From contig JAEOTN010000127.1 in assembly GCA_016839865.1 (NCBI GenBank), positions 1-6,016 of the forward strand: a DNA stretch of 6,016 nucleotides, read 5' to 3'. This DNA is from Promethearchaeota archaeon (GTDB lineage: Archaea; Asgardarchaeota; Lokiarchaeia; Sigynarchaeales; MK-D1). A model generated the notes under the pieces. It had not been told where the DNA came from and did not search any database. It worked only from the letters and a program-made list of their open reading frames with translations. Both the position numbers and the translations under genes were made by a program. Shown here one piece after another: positions 1 through 6,010 of the stretch. The stretch's first letter is position 1, and every line of letters starts with the position of its first letter.

Positions 1-290
1 ACGAGACAACGCCGCCCGAGAAAAGAACAATCCGTTTCAAGTTCAATCATGAGAAGGGATGCACGATTCGTGTCAATCCGTAGATTTCTATGAGAAGTGT
101 ACCGGTACCGCACCGTATTGCTGTCTATACAGGGGCTAGACGAAAACAAATCTTCAGACTGAACTTTAAAGCGGTCGTTCAGTCCTGATGTGTCATTAGA
201 TGCTTGTATCTCTGTATCAGCGACACAATGGCATAACAACACAAGTAGAAGGCCGACACAATACATAATGTGATGTTGCGTTCGGTTCAC
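1..290 (-). CDS. Exported hypothetical protein, 5' part only (runs off the left edge)
   Basis: An open minus-strand frame runs 96 codons from a GTG at 290-288 to the window edge without a stop. The first residues, MNRTQHHIMYCVGLLLVLLC, give a polar/basic n-region and a hydrophobic core (about residues 9-20), so I infer a signal peptide or lipoprotein-type leader. The Cys residues at 20 and 22 are not in a canonical lipobox. The mature part is polar and Cys-containing (C54, C88, C95), with a basic Tyr/Arg patch (RYRYTSHRNLRID, about 61-73). An in-frame ATG at 266-264 is possible. GTG is preferred because AAGG lies 8 nt upstream (302-299), the ATG has no SD, and the GTG start adds the n-region. 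I do not recognise the family. Base composition is nearer balanced than in the operon genes, which may mean a different history. Confidence 0.5.
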   Translation of the reverse strand, partial: MNRTQHHIMYCVGLLLVLLCHCVADTEIQASNDTSGLNDRFKVQSEDLFSSSPCIDSNTVRYRYTSHRNLRIDTNRASLLMIELETDCSFLGRRCL

Positions 291-298
291 AGATCCAG

Positions 299-319
299 CC
301 TTAAATTGAGAACATTGTA
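299..319 (-). promoter_or_regulatory. Candidate -10 box and ribosome binding site for the exported protein gene
   Basis: On the minus strand TACAAT (319-314) matches the sigma-70 -10 consensus at five of six positions. It lies about 24 nt before the GTG start, with the SD-like AAGG at 302-299 between them. A good -35 box at the expected distance is not evident, so only the -10 is suggested. Confidence 0.3.
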
Positions 320-384
320 CTAATTATGTAAATAGGTAAAACTCTCCCGGGAAGATAAGAAGGATGCGGTTCCCTGCTTAATAA

Positions 385-567
385 TGTCGGGAACTCTATA
401 GATTTTGGATTCCAAATTGTGACCCAAATTTTAAGTTTAAAGATCCTTCTCTATACCAATTCTTACTAAATACCAATGTGCTACCAGAAAGAAATTGGTG
501 GTGGCCATCAGAAAGAGTTCCAAACCATGGCTTTCTTATTTTGACAGTAAATTGGAAAATACTGATC
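385..567 (+). pseudogene. Orphan coding remnant (C-terminal-looking), unknown protein
   Basis: A plus-strand frame opens right after a TAA at 382-384 and reads about 60 residues of protein-like sequence rich in aromatic residues and Pro. It includes RFWIPNCDPNF, KDPSLYQFLL and RNWWWPSERVPNHGF, followed by LILTVNW. There is no good start codon with an SD; the only in-frame candidate is a GTG at 478. After about 567 the frame turns low-complexity and then becomes antisense to the flippase gene. Dropping one A from the AAAA run at 557-560 would give LTVNWKY followed by TGA, a plausible natural C-terminus. I read this as the 3' end of a decayed gene whose 5' part is gone. The family is not recognised, and the alternative is a fortuitous open frame. 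Confidence 0.35.
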
Positions 568-579
568 GTAATAATGAAC

Positions 580-638
580 AATAGGAAAATAAATAATATA
601 TTTTTTAATCTTTTTACTTGTCACAGTTTATTCCTATT
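580..638. terminator. Weak AT-rich inverted repeat after the operon
   Basis: The segment 580-593 (AATAGGAAAATAAA) pairs with 627-638 (TTTATTCCTATT) apart from a two-base bulge, across a loop of about 33 nt. It lies just past the flippase stop (653) and before the plus-strand remnant's frame degenerates, so it could end transcription of the minus-strand operon. It is AT-rich with no compact GC stem, so termination is only a possibility. Confidence 0.2.
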
Positions 639-652
639 CAAAATATGCCTCT

Positions 653-1660
653 TTAATTCGATCTCATTTTATTTCCTGCCATTTCATAGATTTGCGCTAT
701 TTTCATTCCCATACCTACCGTTGTTGGTACACCAATCATCAGCACAAACAGTTTCTTAATAGTATGATCCAATATCGCAATCACAAGAGCAAGGTCGAAC
801 GAGACACCAAATAAAACCAAAACAGCCGCCAGAATACTTTCATATATACCAATACCCCCTGGTGTAATCGGAGCACTCTTTCCAAAATTGCCAATTGAAA
901 CTGCAAGAATAATAGCTATTATTGACATTTTTGCACCAACCGCAATAGAAACTGCATAACATGTTAATCCATCAAATAGCCATATTATTATGGATAATAA
1001 TATCGAAGCTACCAACAATTCTTTATCGGAGACGATCTCATAATAACTCTCATAAGCATTTTTTATTTTTTCTACTACTAACTTGAAAAATCTATGACCA
1101 TACCTATCCCTTAATTTTTCTAAAATATCAGCAAACATTTTATTTTTATCAAGATTTACGACACCAATAGGAACTGCTACAACAACAATCCATAGGAATA
1201 TTGTTGTCATTATCCAGGAAGGCAAACCTTTTTCAAAGAATAGGACAAATGCTGGTATTGACAATAGAATAAGAGCTAAGCCATCTAATATCCTTGTTTG
1301 AAGGATTATGGCCGCTGATCTTCCAATATTGATCCCTTTCATCTTCAAATAACCTACTGTTGCAACATCTCCAAGCTTTGCTGGTAAAATAGTATTTAAT
1401 GCATATCCTGAGATATATAATTTGAACAGATCAAATATCCCGATATTCTTTTCAGCATGAGTTGTAAATTGCTCTAACCTCCATGTTCTGAAAATCCAGG
1501 ATGCTGCGTATATAATTAATGATACTACAATCCAATAGGGAGATGTTTGAAGGATGATATTAGAAAATTTCTTAAATCCTGTATGATAAATTAAGCCCAA
1601 TAATATTCCTATTCCTATAATTAATCTGATTATGTTATATATCCATGACTTCTTTTTCAT
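653..1660 (-). CDS. Flippase-like integral membrane protein (LPG synthase TM-region / UPF0104 superfamily)
   Basis: The 335-residue protein has many hydrophobic helices throughout. It carries the hallmarks of the lysylphosphatidylglycerol synthase transmembrane superfamily (PF03706, often called flippase-like domain). These are FRTWRLEQF at 57-65, NTILPAKLGDVATV at 89-102, RILDGLAL at 123-130 and the signature APITPGGIGIYE at 263-274. Length is normal for stand-alone members, which lack the soluble aminoacyl-transferase domain of MprF. Such proteins are usually thought to move or bind lipid-linked substrates in the inner membrane; substrate is not predictable here. The ATG (1660-1658) overlaps the TGA of the preceding gene as ATGA, and a purine-rich AGGGGGAAA lies upstream, so it is translationally coupled and last in the operon. 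The gene looks intact. Confidence 0.9.
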   Translation of the reverse strand: MKKKSWIYNIIRLIIGIGILLGLIYHTGFKKFSNIILQTSPYWIVVSLIIYAASWIFRTWRLEQFTTHAEKNIGIFDLFKLYISGYALNTILPAKLGDVATVGYLKMKGINIGRSAAIILQTRILDGLALILLSIPAFVLFFEKGLPSWIMTTIFLWIVVVAVPIGVVNLDKNKMFADILEKLRDRYGHRFFKLVVEKIKNAYESYYEIVSDKELLVASILLSIIIWLFDGLTCYAVSIAVGAKMSIIAIILAVSIGNFGKSAPITPGGIGIYESILAAVLVLFGVSFDLALVIAILDHTIKKLFVLMIGVPTTVGMGMKIAQIYEMAGNKMRSN

Positions 1661-2759
1661 TGTATTTTTATTTCCCCCTTTTTCCTATTCATTGCAAAAT
1701 AGTACAGCAGTAAGCATAGCAGTGCAAAATAGATTGTATCCAAAAAGTGCTCAAAATAGTGTGAAGCCAGAAGATATGGAATACCTAACTCCCCCCCTTC
1801 GCAAAATCTGGCTTCTGGGCAAGATTCCCTATGCCTTCTGTTAGGGATATATACGATTGATAAAATAATCCCAGCAGGAAAATAATAGCTAAACATGCAA
1901 TAAAATATTTAAGACTTCCCTTTTCTTTGCTTTTTCTAAAACCACCGAGGCTTTTCTCCCCTCTCAGAAGAAAATATAATGGAATAGGGAAATATGTAAC
2001 TGGGAATGTCAATAATTCTCTTACACTATGCGCAAGGTATCTTGGATTGCCCCAGATTGAGAAGAGTACATCAATAATGTTCTTATTAATGAAGATGGTA
2101 AATAAGAAAAATAGAACAAATCCTAAGGATATATATGACAACCCACTCAAGTTAAGTTCAATGCTTTTGCCAAATATCTTTTTGATAATATATATGTAAA
2201 CAAGTGTCAGCAGGAAAATCATCATAGAGCTGGGAAGATGTAAATTCCAGGACCCTCCTTCTTCATAGATTCCTACACCCTGCTTTCTCTGGCATATAAA
2301 CCCAAAAGTATTTTCATAGCTAAAAAAAGTTAAGCTTAAAAAGAATGATAAGGCTAAGAAAAATATAAGCAGAATAAAGAGCAACCTAATTCTCTTTTTT
2401 GAGCATGTATTAAAGTTAAATCCCCCCAAGCATAAATATGATCCTATAAACAAAAATGCAAGCATTGTATGCACAGGAATATGCCCTAAAAAATGAGAAG
2501 CGTACAACAAATCTTGAAGCAGTGTATATGTTCATCCTTCATGGACAATTGTATTGAAAATAGAGATTTTCCCATGATAATAGGCAAGATACATATAAGA
2601 AATGATATAGGTAGCTACTGGCAAAATAATAAGAAGCTTCAAATTAGTAAAGAAATCGCGATTTCTAAAACATTTTTCAGGCAGAGCCAAAGGACTCTGA
2701 CCCCGCCCAGAGGGCGGGGTTTTCCAAGATTGAATAAATTTTCTTCCCAAAAATTTCAT
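1657..2759 (-). pseudogene. Polytopic membrane protein of unknown family, interrupted by a TGA and a frameshift
   Basis: Three pieces read as one protein of about 367 residues. Piece one starts at ATG 2759-2757 (75 aa, TM helix LKLLIILPVATYIISYMYLAYY) and ends at an in-frame TGA (2534-2532). Piece two continues in the same frame after that TGA (TYTLLQD, then LLYASHFLGHIPVHT) to a TAG at 1787-1785. Piece three lies one frame away and ends at TGA 1659-1657 (ELGIPYLLASHYFEHFLDTIYF, RKKGE). Adding one G to the G7 run at 1797-1791 joins pieces two and three. About eight TM helices are predicted, with soluble-loop motifs FNTIVHE, RYLAHSVRELLTFP and HYFEHFLD. Both ends overlap the neighbouring genes as ATGA and AGGA lies 5 nt before the start, which strongly supports a single original gene. 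I do not recognise the family. The breaks may be true decay, assembly error or (less likely) recoding. Confidence 0.75.
2679..2719. repeat. REP-like double hairpin inside a coding region
   Basis: A perfect GC-rich palindrome, CCCCGCCC / AGA / GGGCGGGG (2701-2719), sits in very AT-rich surroundings. It is followed on the minus strand by a second hairpin, CAGAG(N8)CTCTG (2699-2682). The paired-stem design and the phrase ACTCTGACCCC resemble REP elements mobilised by RAYT (Y1) transposases; that link is inference. The unit is flanked by 5-bp direct TTTTC copies (2674-2678 and 2720-2724), which could be chance in AT-rich DNA. It lies within the 5' coding part of the membrane-protein gene and encodes the un-membrane-like stretch TPPSGRGQSPLALP. 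Confidence 0.5.
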
Positions 2760-4099
2760 TTAGTTCCTGGAGAAATATATTCTTCAATAATTTCCTTGCC
2801 AAATTTCATCATATCGTGAATCCAAGCATATACATATTTTCCATTTCTTCCGGAAATTTTAAGATTTTTAAAGTTTTTCAGATATGTACAAATATTTTTT
2901 ATTTTTTCTTCATAGCCTATTTCCAATATGGGATATCCATAACTTATTCTGCTAACCAAGGCACCTATTATTTCTTCCTCTTTTATCCAACCGATCTGAA
3001 TAAGTTTTTGCCGTATTGGCTGAATCAGTCTGTCATCTTCCAGACTCCAAATCCTATCCTCTTCCTGACAGGGAATCTCCGCAACCAGCGAGGTTTTCTC
3101 AGGGGGAGACATGTATATATCTCTGTTTCTCGGTTCATATATTCTGACAAATGGAAAATCAGGGTCAGGGAAGTAAACTGTAGCAGCATCTGTAACCGAC
3201 TCCCTGTTAAGGAAAAGGGCTACTAATACCACATTACGGTAGCGAATATCTTTTGCCAATAGTAAAATTTCCTCCGGCGGTGTTGGTTCCATCATTTGCA
3301 AAAAAAGATTTAGTGGTAATGTACTTACCACTTCATCTGTATCTATTTTTTCTTTTCCATTGATTTCTACTGCTTGAATTCGTGTATGATTGTGCAATAT
3401 TTTAGTAGCTTCCGAATTTTTCAGAATGTTTCTCTCTCCGCAATAGTCTTCAAGTCTTTCTGCAATAGCACCAATTCCCATTTTAGGGTAATAGAATGAA
3501 CCATCTAAATGTTCAGTTTTGGCTTTACGCCCGAAGATTGCTTCCATGAGAAAAGTCTTCAAGTTTAATCCTTTCATTCGTTTTCCAGCTATATCCGAGG
3601 AAACTCTATTACACGATGTTCCCCATAACTTTTCAGAATAATTCAACAAAAAACTTTCTGCTATGGTATTTCCATAAGTATGTAACGCAAAATCTTCAAA
3701 ACTCTCGTTCATTCTCTCAGTTCTCAATCTTGAGTTTAGTATTTCTACCACTGATTTGGCAAAAGTATGTATTCCCAAATTTTTCATCAAATTCAGCGGT
3801 GAAAGCGGAAAATCTATGAGTTTCCCATTGTGATAGATCTGACTTGGTATATTTATTTCTTTTAAATCTTCTCCTAAGAGCTTTTTTACCTCTTTTGTTA
3901 CTTCCGCATCTTTATCATGAAAGCGGTGTGCTCCTGAATCAAAGAGGAAATCTCCATGTTTCAGAGTAATACTGTTACCACCTATCCGATTACTTGCTTC
4001 ATAAACTGTATAAGGTAACCCTTGTTTTTTAGCATAATATCCCACTGCAAGACCAGTCATTCCTCCACCTAAAATTGTGATATGCGCACGCCTACTCAT
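2756..4099 (-). CDS. FAD-dependent oxidoreductase, protoporphyrinogen oxidase / UDP-galactopyranose mutase-like fold
   Basis: The 447-residue protein begins with a Rossmann beta strand and the dinucleotide motif GGGMTG (11-16). The acidic ribose-binding residue E34 and the RIGG turn (38-41) follow, typical of the NAD_binding_8 / amine-oxidase-like flavoproteins. Other family signatures are DSGAHRF (54-60), YSEKLWGTSCNRVSSDIAGKRM (154-175), YPKMGIGAIAERL (204-216), the second FAD-contacting strand DEVVSTLP (255-262) and the C-terminal GRNGKYVYAWIHDM (417-430). Length is normal and no break is seen. Such proteins are often labelled HemY-like, but genes beside membrane and flippase-like proteins more often act on sugar nucleotides, isoprenoids or lipids; heme synthesis is not supported by any neighbour. 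It is first in the operon. The start has AGGAG 8 nt upstream (4112-4108), and its TGA overlaps the next ATG. Confidence 0.88.
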   Translation of the reverse strand: MSRRAHITILGGGMTGLAVGYYAKKQGLPYTVYEASNRIGGNSITLKHGDFLFDSGAHRFHDKDAEVTKEVKKLLGEDLKEINIPSQIYHNGKLIDFPLSPLNLMKNLGIHTFAKSVVEILNSRLRTERMNESFEDFALHTYGNTIAESFLLNYSEKLWGTSCNRVSSDIAGKRMKGLNLKTFLMEAIFGRKAKTEHLDGSFYYPKMGIGAIAERLEDYCGERNILKNSEATKILHNHTRIQAVEINGKEKIDTDEVVSTLPLNLFLQMMEPTPPEEILLLAKDIRYRNVVLVALFLNRESVTDAATVYFPDPDFPFVRIYEPRNRDIYMSPPEKTSLVAEIPCQEEDRIWSLEDDRLIQPIRQKLIQIGWIKEEEIIGALVSRISYGYPILEIGYEEKIKNICTYLKNFKNLKISGRNGKYVYAWIHDMMKFGKEIIEEYISPGTK

Positions 4100-4107
4100 C
4101 CTATTAT

Positions 4108-4139
4108 CTCCTACATTATCACAAAGAACATCTATAATA
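4108..4139 (-). promoter_or_regulatory. Ribosome binding site and candidate -10 box for the three-gene operon
   Basis: AGGAG (4112-4108) is a strong SD, 8 nt before the oxidoreductase ATG. Upstream, TATTAT (4139-4134) could be a -10 hexamer. The -35 region about 17 nt further up is only T/A-rich with no convincing TTGACA. With the metallophosphoesterase upstream broken, this may now be the operon's own promoter, or transcription may come from elsewhere. Confidence 0.35.
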
Positions 4140-4164
4140 GGGTCACATTTTTAAAAATATAATC

Positions 4165-4385
4165 TTAAATTCGTCTTATTTGAAACTCAAGCGAAAATCT
4201 GAGCATTTTTTCACACATCTCCATTTTTCCTCTCGTTTTCCGATCTTGGAGATGTGCAGATCTGATATATGAATAGCTATTTTTTTCCAGAACGTTACTT
4301 ATTGCAGCACCCTTAATCTGTAAATGCCGTACATCCACTTGGTAAGGCTCGATCCAGGTACCATATACTATTAACATTAAAAAAA
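4165..4385 (-). pseudogene. Metallophosphoesterase remnant, truncated at both ends and frameshifted
   Basis: Reading leftwards from the IS border, the frame gives IFLMLIVYGTWIEPYQVDVR. This is the end of a TM helix followed by the W-x-E-P / V-x-x-L-x-I strand seen just before the catalytic domain of YkuE-like membrane-anchored metallophosphoesterases. The first metal-binding motif then appears one frame over: IAIHISDLHISKIGKREEK, with D and H of SDLH. The shift coincides with an A7 run (4286-4280 on the minus strand); one A fewer restores frame. After EEK the original frame again looks better (CEKMLRFSLEF), so a second indel is likely. No GDL, GNHE or later motifs exist before the oxidoreductase starts, so most of the enzyme (usually about 250-300 aa) is missing, and the N-terminal membrane anchor is lost at the IS. 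Confidence 0.65.
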
Positions 4386-4407
4386 TTCAACCATTAAGTG
4401 CAACACT
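4386..4407 (+). repeat. IS30 terminal inverted repeat (downstream end)
   Basis: TTCAA, CC, then ATTAAGTGCAACACT. It matches the reverse complement of 5408-5429 at 20 of 22 positions, the mismatches being the central CC. The transposase stop codon (4396-4394) lies inside it. Confidence 0.85.
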
Positions 4408-5371
4408 CTTTAACAAGAATTTCTAAAGGTGTAAAGTACTTTAAACATTTTCTTGGTCTGTTGTTAAGCCAATATTCAACATATTTGATATCTGAAGTAT
4501 CAACTTTTGCAAAATCAGTCTTCTTAGGGAAGAAACGACGAATAAGACCAATGGTATTTTCAACTGTTGCCTTCTCCCAACTGTGGTAGGGGTTACAAAA
4601 ATAAGATTTGGTTCCAAGGAGTTGATTTACCGTTTCATGTTCAGTGTTCTCTGATCCATTATCATAGGTGAGCGTTCTTCTGAGACGCGGTGGAAATGAC
4701 AGCAGACGATCTACAATACTATTTTTGGTTGCCTGAGCTGTTTTTCCATCAAGCTTCGCAAGAACAGTAAAACGAGTCTTTCGTTCAACTGAGACAAGCT
4801 GCGCTGCTTTACTTTGTCGTGAGACCACGGCATCTAATTCCCAATGGCCAATTTGTGTGCGTTTCTCTATGTAATGAGGACGATTATCGATAGAAATACG
4901 TTGAGGAATATGGGATTTCCTGTGTTTGCGACTATGCCCTCGTTTCTGTCTCCTTTTATGAGCTCTGGGTAAGTACTGAACCAACTCATTGTGTTCGGTA
5001 TAAATATATTGGTAAATGGCCTCATGGCTAATAGAAAGTCCTGGACATTCTAGAGCCATTCTTCCTGCTATGAGCTCTGGTGACCACTCAGTCTTCAGCT
5101 TTGCTTCTACATGCTGGCGTATAGAATTGTTTTTGAGGCGTTGCCTTTGATGAGCGTTACCTTTTCGTTCAGTAGCTCGCTGGTGAGCTTTATGCCCCAG
5201 ATAATATCCTTTATGAACAGAAGGAGCATTTCTTGTGAGTTCTCGTGAAATAGTTGAGGGATCACGATTAAGTGCCTTACCTATTTGCCTAACTGCTATA
5301 CCCTGTGCTCTGAGAATACTGATCTTTTCATGCTCTGTGAGACTTAAATGTATATAATTTCTCTTTTTCAT
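4394..5371 (-). CDS. IS30-family DDE transposase
   Basis: The protein is 325 residues, normal for IS30 transposases, and unbroken. The N-terminus is a helix-turn-helix (HTH_38-like): LTEHEKISILRAQGIAVRQI, then LNRDPSTISREL to about residue 45. A central ISHEAIYQYIY motif (114-124) and a very basic linker (139-152) follow. The integrase/RNase-H catalytic core then has D180 (GHWELD), D237 (LTYDNGSEN) and E271 (WEKATVENTIGLIRRFFP), with 33 residues between the second D and the E, which is the family pattern. The C-terminus has the usual YWLNNRPRKCLKYFTPLEIL. All catalytic residues are present, so it may be active. It binds the terminal repeats and catalyses cut-and-paste or circle-mediated transposition. 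The ATG at 5371-5369 leaves a structured 58-bp leader. Confidence 0.95.
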   Translation of the reverse strand: MKKRNYIHLSLTEHEKISILRAQGIAVRQIGKALNRDPSTISRELTRNAPSVHKGYYLGHKAHQRATERKGNAHQRQRLKNNSIRQHVEAKLKTEWSPELIAGRMALECPGLSISHEAIYQYIYTEHNELVQYLPRAHKRRQKRGHSRKHRKSHIPQRISIDNRPHYIEKRTQIGHWELDAVVSRQSKAAQLVSVERKTRFTVLAKLDGKTAQATKNSIVDRLLSFPPRLRRTLTYDNGSENTEHETVNQLLGTKSYFCNPYHSWEKATVENTIGLIRRFFPKKTDFAKVDTSDIKYVEYWLNNRPRKCLKYFTPLEILVKECCT

Positions 5372-5374
5372 AAA

Positions 5375-5410
5375 ACTTAGGATACCTCATTTTGAGGTTT
5401 TCTCCTAAGT
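5375..5410 (-). promoter_or_regulatory. Nested hairpin in the transposase leader, likely anti-readthrough translation control
   Basis: Between the terminal repeat and the transposase ATG, an outer stem ACTTAGGA / TCCTAAGT (8 bp) encloses an inner stem ACCTCA-AAA-TGAGGT (6 bp). The only SD-like bases, GAGG, lie in the inner 3' arm, 13 nt before the ATG. A transcript entering from outside the IS would contain the whole structure and hide the SD. This resembles protection known for IS10 and IS200; applying it here is inference. Confidence 0.5.
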
Positions 5411-5429
5411 GTTGCACTTAATTATTGAA
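5408..5429 (-). repeat. IS30 terminal inverted repeat (transposase-proximal end)
   Basis: Read on the minus strand it is TTCAA, TA, then ATTAAGTGCAACACT, the partner of 4386-4407. Its inner bases ACT also form the base of the leader hairpin. Confidence 0.85.
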
Positions 5430-5922
5430 CTTGGGACATGGATTTCAGTTCTATGATGAAACTATTCATATTCCTCTTATTTTCTATTGGGCTAGGCATC
5501 TTACTCCAATGTGCAAAGAAAATCTTGTCAGTGGAATCGATATTGCACCTACAATTTTGGAACTATGCCAGATAAAACCTCCTACCAATATGTTGGGGAG
5601 GAACATTCTTAAGAAAACATTAGATGAGAAACCCATACTTTTCTCTACTCATTTTTACCAAAACCAACGAGGAATGAGAATTAGTAAATGGAAACTTGTC
5701 GAAAATATAAAGACTGGAGAAATTAAAATATTTGATATTGACAATGATCCGAAGGAGCAAAACAATCTTTTCGATAATGATTCAAAGAAATGGGATCATC
5801 TTTTTAAAACTTACAAAAATCTGCTGCAAAAACATTCAGTTAAAAAAGATGAAACACAGGGAAAGAAATTAGACATGGATCAAGAAACCAGAGAACAGTT
5901 AAAAGCATTAGGATACTTATAA
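5425..5922 (+). pseudogene. Sulfatase (alkaline phosphatase superfamily), C-terminal fragment cut by IS30
   Basis: About 165 residues match the end of bacterial arylsulfatase-like proteins. HGFQFYDETIHIPLIFYW is the usual turn after the active-site fold. SGIDIAPTILELCQI corresponds to the D-I-x-P-T-x-L-E-L motif. GRNILKK, RISKWKLVE and IFDIDNDPKEQNNL (the tail strand 'LYDLxxDPxExxNL') follow, and QLKALGYL is the hallmark terminus. The catalytic CxPSR-type site and the first metal ligands lie in the missing N-terminal two-thirds, so it cannot be an active sulfatase. The frame runs into the IS repeat: the apparent TTG start (5425) is IS sequence, with no SD. Native codons begin at about 5430. 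The reading frame itself has not decayed, which suggests a recent truncation. Related phosphotransferases of the superfamily are a less likely identity. Confidence 0.85.
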
Positions 5923-5988
5923 TTTGAAACATTTTGATTTGTTTTAAAGTACCTGACGGAGTATGTACAGCAAAGGCCCCCCAGCCCA

Positions 5989-6010
5989 TTAAAGCTGACA
6001 GGAGCTTTAA
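5989..6010. other. Perfect 8-bp hairpin near the right edge
   Basis: TTAAAGCT (5989-5996), loop GACAGG, AGCTTTAA (6003-6010). It lies about 65 nt past the sulfatase stop. No T-tract follows on the plus strand, so it is not a canonical terminator; it could be a leader element of a gene beyond the window. Nothing else is recognisable in 5923-6016. Confidence 0.35.

Larger units (their letters stand above)
4386..5429 (-). mobile_element. IS30-family insertion sequence, apparently complete (about 1,044 bp)
   Basis: The element is bounded by imperfect 22-bp terminal inverted repeats and contains one intact transposase filling nearly its full length. The ends have the form TTCAA(NN)ATTAAGTGCAACACT, resembling the ends of IS30 itself (TTCAA..., ...GCAACA...). 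Exact borders could differ by a few bases. No 2-3 bp target duplication is visible: the left outer bases are AAA and the right outer bases are CTT. Both flanking genes are truncated at the borders and are unrelated, so this copy sits at a rearrangement junction. Confidence 0.88.

Noticed and set aside
369..394. GTTCCC / GGGAAC inverted repeat with a 14-nt loop
   Set aside because: The stem is only 6 bp with a long loop, lacks a T-tract, and is not placed at the end of a recognised gene.
396..581. 61-residue minus-strand frame
   Set aside because: It mirrors the plus-strand remnant, which reads as more protein-like; there is no SD.
1632..2199. Two plus-strand frames (1632-1844 and 1927-2199)
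   Set aside because: They are antisense to the membrane-protein gene, and no SD or protein-like motif is seen.
2532..2534. TGA as a selenocysteine codon or reassigned codon
   Set aside because: No convincing SECIS-like hairpin follows it. TGA ends the oxidoreductase and the membrane-protein gene in tight overlaps, so it is a true stop in this genome.
2816..3226. 136-residue plus-strand open frame
   Set aside because: It lies wholly antisense to the well-supported oxidoreductase gene, is biased to Phe/Ser/Ile as expected of a reverse-strand shadow, and shows no motif.
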